Below are positions 8,642-15,994 of a stretch of DNA of 36,890 nucleotides, in pieces (the first letter of the stretch is position 1; every line of letters starts with the position of its first letter). Position numbers and translations under genes: made by a program. Under the pieces are notes generated by a model. That model had not been told where the DNA came from and did not search any database. It was given only the letters and a program-made list of their open reading frames with translations. Where the stretch lies: assembly GCA_946415645.1 (NCBI GenBank), contig CAMKTJ010000024.1, forward strand, positions 1-36,890. Reading direction: 5' to 3'. The stretch is from an uncultured Prevotellaceae bacterium. Its GTDB lineage: Bacteria > Bacteroidota > Bacteroidia > Bacteroidales > Bacteroidaceae.

Positions 8642-8698
8642 TAAAAATCTATTTAGATCAGTGGGATCTGTGTGAGAAATAAAGTTGATAGTTTAGTG

Positions 8699-8932
8699 TT
8701 ACCAACGTGTCGAATATGATCCAAACAGCTTGAGGGGTATTTGTAGTTCTGTGGCTGTTTTCCGCCAGCCTTTTGGAGTCAGCAAAAAACCATGATTTTC
8801 AGATTCTGGCTCAATGCCCTTGGCATCGTCTTTCCAAATGTATTCTTCCCAATAATTGTATATTATTGGGTACAAAAATACACGATAATGTTTAATATAA
8901 CAAACATTTTGTAAAAACCTGCTTCGGTTCAT
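8699..8932 (-). CDS. Small hypothetical ORF downstream of ispF
   Basis: A 77-codon frame whose ATG overlaps the ispF stop codon by 4 bp, an arrangement typical of translational coupling. The product is not recognised. Its C-terminal half (around GIEPESENHGFLLTPKGW) has a balanced, protein-like composition with no low-complexity sequence, while the N-terminal part is AT-rich and aromatic-rich. A 9-bp inverted repeat (CCCAATAAT at 8848-8856 with ATTATTGGG at 8862-8870) lies within the frame and is not followed by a T run on the minus strand. It could be a real small gene, the 3' remnant of a lost one, or chance. Low confidence. Confidence 0.3.
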   Translation of the reverse strand: MNRSRFLQNVCYIKHYRVFLYPIIYNYWEEYIWKDDAKGIEPESENHGFLLTPKGWRKTATELQIPLKLFGSYSTRW

Positions 8933-9408
8933 TCTTTCTCAATCAAGACAGTGGCGTAGGCAGAGATGCCTTCCTCGCGGCCAGTGAAGCCAAGTTTCTC
9001 TGTTGTGGTGGCTTTGATGCTGACATCGTCAATGTCGATGTCCATTACCTTGGCAAGGCATTCCTGCATGGCAGGGATATGAGCCTTCAGCTTGGGACGC
9101 TCGGCACAGACGGTGGCATCTATATTTCCTACACGGTAGCCTTTGGTTGCTATCAGCTCTACGGTCTTGCGGAGCAGGATCTTGCTGTCTATGTTGTGGA
9201 ACTCCTGACTGTTGTCTGGGAAGTGATAGCCTATGTCACGCATATTGGCGGCACCCAGAAGAGCGTCGCAAATGGCATGAATCAATACATCGGCATCGCT
9301 ATGACCCAACAGACCGTGTGTGTGCTCCAGGCGGATGCCGCCCAACCATAGTTCACGTCCTTCTACCAGCTGGTGAACATCAAATCCAAATCCTACTCTA
9401 ATCTTCAT
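8929..9408 (-). CDS. ispF: 2-C-methyl-D-erythritol 2,4-cyclodiphosphate synthase
   Basis: Fifth step of the MEP isoprenoid pathway: converts CDP-ME 2-phosphate to ME-cyclodiphosphate with release of CMP, as a cytoplasmic trimer with an active-site Zn. Metal ligands Asp10, His12 (GFDVHQL) and His44 (DADVLIHA) are all present at the positions expected for the family. The HSDAD loop, the GYHFPDN motif and the C-terminal segment (IKATTTEKLGFTGREEGI) complete the signature. The 159-aa length is standard. It overlaps the end of nadD by 11 bp and is the last clear gene of the yicC-gmk-nadD-ispF transcript. dxr of the same pathway is at 14818. Confidence 0.97.
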   Translation of the reverse strand: MKIRVGFGFDVHQLVEGRELWLGGIRLEHTHGLLGHSDADVLIHAICDALLGAANMRDIGYHFPDNSQEFHNIDSKILLRKTVELIATKGYRVGNIDATVCAERPKLKAHIPAMQECLAKVMDIDIDDVSIKATTTEKLGFTGREEGISAYATVLIEKE

Positions 9409-9976
9409 ATCCTGTGTAATATTTTTTTCTTTTTATTTCTTCCCAAACGGCAGGGTGGAGGCCTTCTCCATTATATGTCGGGGTGGAGATCTTTTCTCTT
9501 ATCTCTGTGCTGCTGATGTCTATGAGGGGCGTATCGGCAATGGTGATACCCTCGGGCAAGTCTTTCAGTTCGCAGCCCGTTCTTGGATATACAATCACCT
9601 GGTGATGTGCCAATATCTCTTCGTATCTGTACCAGTGGGGAAAGCGTTCCCAGTTGTCTGCCCCTATAATCAGGATGAATTCCCTTTCCGGATAGTCGTG
9701 ACGCAGATGCTCCAGCGTATTGACCATATAAGAGGGGCGGGGTAGGTGGAACTCGTAATCAGAGACGGTGATATTGGGGATGTCCTGTACTGCCAACTGT
9801 GCTAACTCCAGGCGGGCGTTGTCGTCCAGCAGCTTCTGATTCACCTTGAAGGGGTTCTGCGGAGATACCAACAGCCACATCTCGTCAACAAGATGTAAAT
9901 CCAATAGGGCTTGGCTAAGCTGTGTGTGCCCTAAATGGATGGGGTTGAAACTTCCTCCGTATAAGCCGGTCTTCAT
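9398..9976 (-). CDS. nadD: Nicotinate-nucleotide adenylyltransferase
   Basis: Adenylates nicotinate mononucleotide to deamido-NAD in NAD biosynthesis. The nucleotidyltransferase signature GGSFNPIHLGH (the HxGH motif, His14 and His17) is at the N terminus and ISSTEIR near the C terminus, both diagnostic. The start is placed at 9976 (MKTGLYGG...) rather than the first in-frame ATG at 9997, because the seven extra codons are simply translation of the intergenic heptad repeat (GAGCATT units) and are absent from the family. This gives 192 aa, the usual size. It overlaps ispF by 11 bp; the gap to gmk upstream is filled by repeats. Confidence 0.95.
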   Translation of the reverse strand: MKTGLYGGSFNPIHLGHTQLSQALLDLHLVDEMWLLVSPQNPFKVNQKLLDDNARLELAQLAVQDIPNITVSDYEFHLPRPSYMVNTLEHLRHDYPEREFILIIGADNWERFPHWYRYEEILAHHQVIVYPRTGCELKDLPEGITIADTPLIDISSTEIREKISTPTYNGEGLHPAVWEEIKRKKYYTGYED

Positions 9977-10042
9977 TGAACATGGAGCATTGAGCATTGA
10001 AATTAGTGTTTAGCGGTTAGCGTAACTATGCACAATGAACTA
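9977..10042 (-). repeat. Heptad-period repeats between gmk and nadD
   Basis: On the plus strand: GAGCATT twice near 9985-9998, TTTAGCG and GTTAGCG at 10009-10022 (complement of the CGCTAAC heptad), and ATGAA-containing units spaced 7 bp at 10031-10050 that run into the gmk stop codon. Read in the direction of transcription the order is 'ttcat' phrase, then ttaCGCTAAC heptads, the same modular order as at 22744-22840. Confidence 0.75.
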
Positions 10043-10609
10043 TGAATTGAGGAATTCTGTTAAGATTCCAACTGCCTCTTGTTTGGCTTTTTCCAGGTCG
10101 TCGTTGATTAGGATGCGGTCGAACTGGGGGGCAAAGCTCATCTCGTATTCTGCCTTGTCCAGACGGATCTTTATCTGATCTGCCGAGTCGGTGTTACGGC
10201 CTTCCAGTCTATTGCGCAGTTCCTCTATGCTGGGTGGTTGGATGAACAGGCTTAGGGCACGGTCACCATAATACTTCTTTATGTTGCAGCCTCCCTTTAC
10301 ATCAACATCAAAGACAACGTTCTGACCGGCTTCCAACTGCTTCTCTACCTGCTCCTTCAGGGTTCCGTAGAAGCGGTTGGGATAGACTTCCTCGTACTCC
10401 AGGAACTCGTTGTTCTGAATGCGCTGGCGGAACTCCTCGGGTGAGAGGAAGAAATACTCCACACCATGCTTCTCCTTGCCACGTGGAGGACGACTGGTGG
10501 CGCTGATGCTGAAGGCCAGCTTGAACTCTGGGTGTTCCTTCATCAGGTACTGAACTATCGTGCTTTTGCCGCTACCACTAGGGGCTGATACAATTAATAG
10601 CTTCCCCAT
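10040..10609 (-). CDS. gmk: Guanylate kinase
   Basis: Phosphorylates GMP to GDP with ATP. The P-loop is APSGSGKS (residues 9-16), followed by the GMP-binding region with SATSRPPRGKEKHGVEYFF and the EYEEVYPNRFYGT segment (GMP-binding Tyr and Glu), and FDVDVKGG. The length of 189 aa is normal. The ATG follows the yicC stop codon directly with no spacer, so translation is probably coupled. The last codons and the TAG stop are embedded in an AATTCAT-type phrase. Confidence 0.97.
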   Translation of the reverse strand: MGKLLIVSAPSGSGKSTIVQYLMKEHPEFKLAFSISATSRPPRGKEKHGVEYFFLSPEEFRQRIQNNEFLEYEEVYPNRFYGTLKEQVEKQLEAGQNVVFDVDVKGGCNIKKYYGDRALSLFIQPPSIEELRNRLEGRNTDSADQIKIRLDKAEYEMSFAPQFDRILINDDLEKAKQEAVGILTEFLNS

Positions 10610-11485
10610 TTACATTACATTTAAGACCTGTTCCTTGATCTGCTCCAACTCATCCTTCATCTTCACCACAATGTTCTGCATTTCGGCTTGGTTGCTCTTG
10701 CTGCCTGTGGTGTTGATTTCACGACCCATTTCCTGAGCAATGAAGCCCAGCTTCTTGCCCTGTCCGTGTCCTTCCTCCATTGTCTGACGGAAGTAGCGGA
10801 GGTGGTTGGTCAGGCGTTGCTTCTCCTCGTTGATGTCCAGCTTCTCAATGTAGTATATCATCTCCTGCTCCAAGCGGTTGCGGTCGTACTCTACGCCAGG
10901 TATAGCTTCTAATGCATCTACCAGTTTCTGGCGAATCTTCTCGGTACGGCTTGTCTCGTAGGGCTCTATGCTGGCCAGTAGGGCAGCTATGTTGTCCAGT
11001 TTCTCTTCAAACTTCTTCTGTAAGGCCTGACCTTCCTGCTTGCGGAAGTCCACCAGCTGCTGGATGGCTTTCTCAACAACCCCCTTGGCAACAGCCCATT
11101 CCTCGTCAGAGAGTTCCTGAACCTCTGTCTTGCTCAGTACATCGGGCATGCGCAAGAGAACCGTCCAGATGTCTTCCGGCTTGGCAATGTTGTACTTCTC
11201 TGCAACATCATTGATCTGTTTGTAATAGTTGGCTACCAGCTCACCGTTAATGGAAGCTGCATTCTGAACCTCTGTCTGTTCTATCCACAGGTTGAAATCA
11301 ACCTTTCCGCGCTCCAGTGCCTGTGCAATGAGTGTGCGCACCTCCATCTCCTTCTCGCGGTAGATGGGTGCCAGTCGGGTTGAAAGGTCCAGTGCTTTAC
11401 TGTTCAGTGATTTTACCTCTGCATTTATCTTTTTTCCCTGGAATTCGGCCGAGGCTTTTCCGTATCCCGTCATCGATTGTATCAT
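10610..11485 (-). CDS. yicC: YicC/YloC family endoribonuclease
   Basis: Member of the YicC-like family (YicC_N plus DUF1727-type C-terminal domain), implicated in RNA turnover in E. coli and B. subtilis. The start at 11485 gives the canonical MIQSMTGYGKA N terminus; the longer frame to 11527 is rejected because its 14 extra codons cross the promoter. The C-terminal hallmark is clear: LEQEMIYYIEKLDINEE, LTNHLRYF and GKKLGFIAQEMGREINT-type motif followed by TGSKSNQAEMQ. Resulting length is 291 aa, as usual. First gene of the minus-strand operon; the yicC-gmk neighbourhood is widely conserved in bacteria. Confidence 0.94.
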   Translation of the reverse strand: MIQSMTGYGKASAEFQGKKINAEVKSLNSKALDLSTRLAPIYREKEMEVRTLIAQALERGKVDFNLWIEQTEVQNAASINGELVANYYKQINDVAEKYNIAKPEDIWTVLLRMPDVLSKTEVQELSDEEWAVAKGVVEKAIQQLVDFRKQEGQALQKKFEEKLDNIAALLASIEPYETSRTEKIRQKLVDALEAIPGVEYDRNRLEQEMIYYIEKLDINEEKQRLTNHLRYFRQTMEEGHGQGKKLGFIAQEMGREINTTGSKSNQAEMQNIVVKMKDELEQIKEQVLNVM

Positions 11486-11504
11486 ATTTCTCAATAATTT
11501 TCTG

Positions 11505-11512
11505 CAAAAGTA
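11505..11512 (-). promoter_or_regulatory. -7 element (TACTTTTG) for the yicC-gmk-nadD-ispF operon
   Basis: On the minus strand the complement of CAAAAGTA matches TAnnTTTG exactly, 19 bp before the yicC start codon. No clear -33 element at the expected spacing. Confidence 0.55.
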
Positions 11513-11534
11513 CGGAAATAATGGCAAAAAATAG

Positions 11535-11542
11535 TAATTTTG
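11535..11542 (+). promoter_or_regulatory. -7 element (TAATTTTG) for the tsaB operon
   Basis: Exact TAnnTTTG match 28 bp before the tsaB start. It lies only 22 bp from the divergent yicC -7 element, so the two promoters overlap. Confidence 0.6.
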
Positions 11543-11570
11543 TGGCGAAATTTAGATGTAAGCTCAACGA

Positions 11571-12263
11571 ATGCCTTGTATTCTTCATATAGAGACCAGC
11601 ACGAAGGTCTGTTCAGTCGCTTTAAGCGAGGATGGAAAGCTACTTTACCACCACGAGGATTTTGACGGTCCCAGTCATTCTGAGACCTCTGGTGTGTACG
11701 TTGATGAGGCCCTTTCCTTTGCCAATAGTCATGCTATTCCCGTAGATGCCGTAGCCGTCAGTATGGGCCCCGGTAGCTATACAGGACTGAGAATAGGTGT
11801 CTCTCTGGCCAAGGGCGTCTGCTACGGACGTGCTTTGCCCCTGATAGCCGTTCCCACCCTGAAGGTACTTTGTGTGCCTGTTCTTCTGGGTAAGGAAGAA
11901 CTGCCCGAGGATGCCTTGTTGGTTCCCATGATAGATGCCCGCCGTATGGAGGTCTATTCGGCTGTCTATGACCGTGCCCTGAAGGAGATTCGTCCCATTC
12001 AGGCTGATATTGTTACAGAAGAGACCTATAAGGAGTATCTGGATCGCGGACCCGTTTATTTCTTTGGCAACGGAGCCATGAAGTGTCAGACTGTCATTCA
12101 GCATCCCAATGCGCATTTCATAGACGGTATCCATCCACTGGCTAAGAACATGTTCCCCCTGGCCGAGCGCAGTATGCACTTGGAGGAGTTTCAGGATGTG
12201 GCATACTTTGAGCCCTACTATCTGAAAGAATTTGTAGCCATAAAATCAAAACCATTATTGTAA
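11571..12263 (+). CDS. tsaB: tRNA threonylcarbamoyladenosine biosynthesis protein TsaB
   Basis: Partner of TsaD and TsaE in making N6-threonylcarbamoyladenosine at position 37 of ANN-decoding tRNAs. The ASKHA-fold start LHIETSTKVCSVAL and the signature SMGPGSYTGLRIGVSLAKG (residues about 64-83) identify it. The 230-aa length is typical of TsaB and shorter than the catalytic TsaD. First gene of a long plus-strand run; its TAA overlaps the next ATG by one base. Confidence 0.95.
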   Translation: MPCILHIETSTKVCSVALSEDGKLLYHHEDFDGPSHSETSGVYVDEALSFANSHAIPVDAVAVSMGPGSYTGLRIGVSLAKGVCYGRALPLIAVPTLKVLCVPVLLGKEELPEDALLVPMIDARRMEVYSAVYDRALKEIRPIQADIVTEETYKEYLDRGPVYFFGNGAMKCQTVIQHPNAHFIDGIHPLAKNMFPLAERSMHLEEFQDVAYFEPYYLKEFVAIKSKPLL

Positions 12264-12862
12264 TGCAATATAATACACAGAGAGAACAATTGGTAATGCC
12301 TGAATACGGACGTGGTATCCAGTATATGGTGGACCTGGCTGTTTCCTTGCCTTCCAAGGAGGAACGCCAGCGTTGTGCCAATACCATTGTAGCCATTATG
12401 GGTCGTATTCAGCCCGAGAATAACAGCGCTGCTGATTCCGAGCTTCGTCTCTGGAATCATTTGGCCAAGATATCACGATATAAGCTTGATATAGACTATC
12501 CCGTAGAGATTGTTCCTGAGCAGGAAGCCATGGAGCATCCCCAGCCGCTGCATTATCCTATGCAGAGGATTCGTCGTCGTCATTACGGACATCTGGTAGA
12601 GAGTGCACTGAAGTATGCACAGACATTGCCTGAGGGTGACGAGCGTACAGCCTTGGTAGGTATGGTGGCCAACCAGATGAAGCAGAACCTGTTTGTATGG
12701 AACCGTGATTCTATGGACGAGAATCTGGTAATGCAGGACATCAAGCGTTATACTGACGGACAGTTGCAGTTGCAGCCCGATTTCCGTTTTGCTTCTGTAG
12801 GCATTCCATCAAATTCACAATTGGCTAATAACGGTTCTTCAAAACGTAAGAAGAAGCGTTGA
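12263..12862 (+). CDS. DUF4290 domain-containing protein
   Basis: Conserved Bacteroidetes protein of unknown function (DUF4290), recognised from its start (MQYNTQREQLVMPEYGR) and from ELRLWNHLAKIS and PEGDERTALVGMVANQMKQ. It looks soluble and helical, has no signal peptide, and ends in a very basic tail (SSKRKKKR) that could bind nucleic acid. The 1-bp overlap with tsaB and the placement immediately before murA match what is commonly seen in the phylum, suggesting a housekeeping role. No catalytic motif can be pointed to. Confidence 0.85.
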   Translation: MQYNTQREQLVMPEYGRGIQYMVDLAVSLPSKEERQRCANTIVAIMGRIQPENNSAADSELRLWNHLAKISRYKLDIDYPVEIVPEQEAMEHPQPLHYPMQRIRRRHYGHLVESALKYAQTLPEGDERTALVGMVANQMKQNLFVWNRDSMDENLVMQDIKRYTDGQLQLQPDFRFASVGIPSNSQLANNGSSKRKKKR

Positions 12863-12894
12863 TTTGTTGAATCTCTCATTTTTCTTTTTAGTTT

Positions 12895-14202
12895 ATGCCA
12901 TCATTCATTATAGAAGGCGGACATCGTTTGAAGGGAGAGATTATTCCTCAGGGAGCCAAGAACGAGGCGCTGCAAGTGCTTTGTGCTACCTTGCTTACAT
13001 CCCAGCCTGTTCGTATCATGAACCTTCCTGATATTGCCGATGTCAACAATCAGATACGTTTACTTCAGGACATAGGCGTCTGCGTCAGCAAGAACGCTCC
13101 TGGCGATTATACTTTCCAAGCAGATAAGGTTGATACTGCCATCCTGCATACAGAGGAGTTCCTGCGCTGTTGCGGAAGTCTCAGGGGCAGTGTCATGCTG
13201 TTGGGACCGCTCTTGGCGCGTTTCGGTAAGGCTGAGGTTGCCCGTCCCGGAGGTGATAATATAGGTCGCCGCCGTCTGGATACCCATTTTCTGGGTTTGC
13301 AGAAGTTAGGTGGTAAGTTTGAATATGATGCCGAGCGTGGTGTCTTCACCATAACTACAGAAGGTCTGAAGGGCTGTTATATGCTTCTTGATGAGGCCTC
13401 TGTAACAGGAACCGCCAACATTGTTATGGCAGCTGTTCTGGCAGAAGGAACCACTACGGTATATAATGCAGCCTGTGAGCCCTATATCCAGCAGCTTTGC
13501 AAGATGCTCAACAAGATGGGTGCCCGCATCAGCGGTATAGGCAGTAACTTGTTGACCATTCAGGGTGTGAAGGAACTGGGCAGTGCAGAACATACCATCC
13601 TGCCTGACATGATTGAGGTAGGCTCTTTCATAGGTATGGCTGCTATGGTAGGCGATGGCGTTCTGATAAAGGGCGTAGCATACGATGAGTTGGGTATCAT
13701 CCCCGATACCTTCCGTCGTTTGGGCATTGATGTGCAGCGTAAGGGCGATGACATCTTTATCCCCCGCCATGAGCGTTATCAGATAGAGTCTTTCCTGGAC
13801 GGCTCGTTCATGACAATCTCAGATGCTCCCTGGCCAGGTCTCACGCCCGACCTTCTGAGTGTCTTGTTGGTTGTCAGTACACAGGCCAAGGGTTCTGTGC
13901 TCATTCACCAGAAGATGTTCGAGAGCCGACTCTTCTTTGTGGACAAGCTCATAGACATGGGTGCTCAGATTATCCTCTGCGATCCACACCGTGCCGTTGT
14001 AGTAGGACACAACCATAAACTTCCCCTGCATGCACGTCGCATGACCAGCCCTGATATCCGTGCGGGTATTGCCTTGCTGATTGCTGCCATGAGTGCAGAG
14101 GGAACCAGTAGAATAGAGAATATAGGTCAGATTGACCGCGGTTACCAACACATCGAGGAGCGTCTGAATGCCCTTGGTGCCAATATAAAGAGGGTAGATT
14201 GA
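12895..14202 (+). CDS. murA: UDP-N-acetylglucosamine 1-carboxyvinyltransferase (Asp-type active site)
   Basis: First committed step of peptidoglycan synthesis: transfers enolpyruvate from PEP to UDP-GlcNAc. The EPSP-synthase fold signature GAKNEAL (Lys22/Asn23) is present, as are RCCGSLRGSV, LDEASVTGTANIVMAA and DRGYQHIEERLNALGA. In the catalytic loop the segment PGGDNIGRRRLDTH has Asp121 where E. coli MurA has Cys115. Asp at this position is known from fosfomycin-resistant enzymes such as those of Mycobacterium and Chlamydia. Length 435 aa is normal. The TGA stop codon is made by the first bases of a C-rich repeat (14201 onward). Confidence 0.96.
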   Translation: MPSFIIEGGHRLKGEIIPQGAKNEALQVLCATLLTSQPVRIMNLPDIADVNNQIRLLQDIGVCVSKNAPGDYTFQADKVDTAILHTEEFLRCCGSLRGSVMLLGPLLARFGKAEVARPGGDNIGRRRLDTHFLGLQKLGGKFEYDAERGVFTITTEGLKGCYMLLDEASVTGTANIVMAAVLAEGTTTVYNAACEPYIQQLCKMLNKMGARISGIGSNLLTIQGVKELGSAEHTILPDMIEVGSFIGMAAMVGDGVLIKGVAYDELGIIPDTFRRLGIDVQRKGDDIFIPRHERYQIESFLDGSFMTISDAPWPGLTPDLLSVLLVVSTQAKGSVLIHQKMFESRLFFVDKLIDMGAQIILCDPHRAVVVGHNHKLPLHARRMTSPDIRAGIALLIAAMSAEGTSRIENIGQIDRGYQHIEERLNALGANIKRVD

Positions 14203-14229
14203 CCCCCTCCCTGCTCCCCCAAGGGGGAG
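14201..14229. repeat. C-rich hairpin repeat overlapping the murA stop codon
   Basis: Starts GACCCCCTCCCTG and ends in the hairpin CTCCCCC-AA-GGGGGAG (14214-14229). Related copies are at 22846-22882 (inverted, directly after the stop codon of the minus-strand lipoprotein) and inside cysQ at 35473-35503. Confidence 0.8.
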
Positions 14230-14245
14230 TGATATAATTGATGAT

Positions 14246-14755
14246 ATGATAAAAGAATCGGAGGTATATAAGATAGGAACCATTACCCGTACACATGGTG
14301 TGCGGGGCGAGGTGTCGCTCTCTTTCACAGATGATGTCTGGGATCGTGCCGATGCCGAATATCTGGTGCTGCGTATAGACGGTATCCTGGTACCTTTCTT
14401 TATGGAGGAATACCGATTCCGCTCAGATACTACGGCACTTATAAAGTTCCAGGATTATGATTCAGCTGAGACAGCCAAGGAACTCTGCGGTTGCGATGTC
14501 TATTTCCCTCATGCCCTTACACCAGAGCCTGACAAGAATGATGAATATACCTGGCGCTACTTTACGGGTTTCCGTGTTGTAGATGAGAAAGCCGGCGACT
14601 TGGGAGAGATAATACATGTGGATGATAGTACGCAGAACGTCCTTTTCCACATTGGAGATCGTCTTATTCCTGCCGTAGAGCAGTTCATCTCCCATATAGA
14701 CCATCAGGCACGCATCATTACCATGCAATTGCCCGAAGGGCTGCTGGAGCTTTAA
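14246..14755 (+). CDS. rimM: Ribosome maturation factor RimM
   Basis: Assists assembly of the 30S head domain and binds S19. The N-terminal RimM barrel has the signature IGTITRTHGVRGEVSLSF (residues 10-27). The C-terminal PRC-barrel follows (YFTGFRVVDEKAGDLGEI, then LIPAVEQFI and a terminal MQLPEGLLEL), all typical. Length 169 aa is standard. In many bacteria rimM sits with trmD and rplS; here it lies between murA and dxr. Three heptads of GTGAAGA type begin on the base after its stop codon. Confidence 0.94.
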   Translation: MIKESEVYKIGTITRTHGVRGEVSLSFTDDVWDRADAEYLVLRIDGILVPFFMEEYRFRSDTTALIKFQDYDSAETAKELCGCDVYFPHALTPEPDKNDEYTWRYFTGFRVVDEKAGDLGEIIHVDDSTQNVLFHIGDRLIPAVEQFISHIDHQARIITMQLPEGLLEL

Positions 14756-14808
14756 GTGAAGAATGAAGAGTGAAGAATAGTTATCGTTTACGTTGACGTT
14801 TACGTTGA
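14756..14808. repeat. Heptad and hexad phrases between rimM and dxr
   Basis: GTGAAGA, ATGAAGA, GTGAAGA at 14756-14776, beginning immediately after the rimM stop, then CGTTTA and CGTTGA alternating four times at 14785-14808. The spacer between the genes consists of little else. Confidence 0.85.
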
Positions 14809-14817
14809 AAATATAGA

Positions 14818-15963
14818 ATGAAAAAGAAAATCTGCATATTAGGTTCAACGGGTAGTATAGGAACCCAGACACTTCAGGTGATAGAAGAGCATCCCGACCT
14901 CTTTGAGGCTTATGTGCTCACCGCCAACTCACAGGCTGATTTGCTGATAGAGCAGGCGCGTAAGTTCCAGCCTGCTGCTGTGGTGATTGCCGATGAGAGC
15001 AAGTACCAGTACGTGCAGGATGCTTTGGCAGCGGAACCTATCCAGGTGTATGCCGGAGCTGATGCGCTCTGTCAGGTTGTTCAGATGGATCCCGTGGATG
15101 TGGTACTTACCGCATTGGTTGGTTTCAGCGGACTGCGTCCTACCATCAGTGCCATAAAGGCCAAGAAGCCTATTGCCCTTGCCAATAAGGAGACGTTGGT
15201 GGTAGCCGGTGAACTGATTACCGAGCTATGCCTGCAGAACCATGTGCCCATCCTGCCTGTAGATAGCGAACACAGTGCTATCTTCCAGAGTCTGATGGGC
15301 GAGCAGAGCGAGATAGAGAAGATTATCCTTACCGCCAGTGGCGGTCCCTTCCGTAACTTTACTAAGGACCAGTTGCAGAGTGTAACACCTGCCATGGCCC
15401 TGAAGCATCCCAACTGGGATATGGGTGCCAAGATTACCATTGACAGCGCCAGTATGATGAACAAGGGTTTTGAGGTGATAGAGGCCCGTTGGCTCTTTGA
15501 TGTGGCTCCTGAGCAGATTCAGGTGGTGGTTCATCCGCAGAGCATTATCCATAGCGGTGTTCAGTTCAAGGACGGTGCCGTAAAGGCTCAGTTGGGAGCA
15601 CCTGATATGCGAGTGCCTATTCAGTTGGCTCTTTCTTACCCTGAGCGTTTGGAAAGCAGCTTCCCCCGTCTGGATTGGTGGCAGATGAAGGATCTGACCT
15701 TTGAACGTCCCGATGAGGATAAGTTCCGTTGCTTGAAGATGGCATACGAGGCTATCCGCTTGGGCGGAAATGCCGCTTGTATTGTCAATGCAGCTAACGA
15801 GGTTGTTAACTTGGCCTTCCGTCAGGAGCGTTGCGGCTTCCTGCAGATGGCTGATGTGATAGAGAAAACCCTGCAGACTGTTGCGCATCAGGAACAGTCA
15901 ACCCTTGAGGATTATCTGGCATGCGATGCCGAGTCGCGTCGTGTAGCCGCCTCACTTATATAA
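14818..15963 (+). CDS. dxr: 1-deoxy-D-xylulose 5-phosphate reductoisomerase
   Basis: Second step of the MEP pathway: rearranges and reduces DXP to MEP with NADPH and a divalent metal; target of fosmidomycin. The NADPH-binding LGSTGSIGTQTL motif is at residues 8-19. The LANKETLVVAGELI segment, the metal site PVDSEHSAIFQ, TASGGPF, HPNWDMGAKITIDSASMMNKGFE and HPQSIIHS are all present, covering every hallmark of DXR. Length 381 aa is normal. Lies 31 bp before rseP, a common pairing (dxr-rseP) in bacteria. Confidence 0.97.
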   Translation: MKKKICILGSTGSIGTQTLQVIEEHPDLFEAYVLTANSQADLLIEQARKFQPAAVVIADESKYQYVQDALAAEPIQVYAGADALCQVVQMDPVDVVLTALVGFSGLRPTISAIKAKKPIALANKETLVVAGELITELCLQNHVPILPVDSEHSAIFQSLMGEQSEIEKIILTASGGPFRNFTKDQLQSVTPAMALKHPNWDMGAKITIDSASMMNKGFEVIEARWLFDVAPEQIQVVVHPQSIIHSGVQFKDGAVKAQLGAPDMRVPIQLALSYPERLESSFPRLDWWQMKDLTFERPDEDKFRCLKMAYEAIRLGGNAACIVNAANEVVNLAFRQERCGFLQMADVIEKTLQTVAHQEQSTLEDYLACDAESRRVAASLI

Positions 15964-15994
15964 TACATAGTCTAATAAGGTAAAAAGCAAAAAT

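Larger units (their letters stand above)
7670..8677. repeat. Gene-poor 1-kb segment bounded by 31-bp inverted repeats
   Basis: Bases 7670-7700 (starting TCTCACACAGATCCCAC) and the reverse complement of 8647-8677 agree at 30 of 31 positions, so the segment is bracketed by inverted copies facing inward. A shorter related phrase (TCTCACGCAGAAA) lies at 7638 and again at 8205 and, inverted, at 8641. No transposase or convincing coding region lies between the ends and no target-site duplication is visible. The interval could be a non-autonomous mobile element or simply an accumulation of dispersed repeats; the sequence alone does not decide. It holds the foldable element at 7723-7853, a palindrome array at 8054-8114 and further inverted arms at 8205-8641. 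Confidence 0.6.

Noticed and set aside
7670..8677. CRISPR array or integron attC cluster
   Set aside because: Repeats are inverted or tandem without unique spacers of constant length, no cas or integrase gene is present, and no attC core sites could be placed.
8461..8682. 73-codon plus-strand frame in the repeat region
   Set aside because: Its second half is the complement of repeat phrases found at 7670 and 8205, the first half spans an inverted repeat arm, and the product resembles nothing known.
8848..8870. Terminator for the yicC-ispF operon
   Set aside because: The 9-bp hairpin is not followed by a T run on the minus strand and lies within a possible small ORF.
9977..9997. Upstream extension of nadD beginning MLNAPCS
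   Set aside because: The seven codons are translation of an intergenic heptad repeat; the family starts at the following Met.
11486..11527. Upstream extension of yicC (14 codons)
   Set aside because: It runs through the probable -7 promoter element, and the family N terminus is MIQSMTGYGKA.
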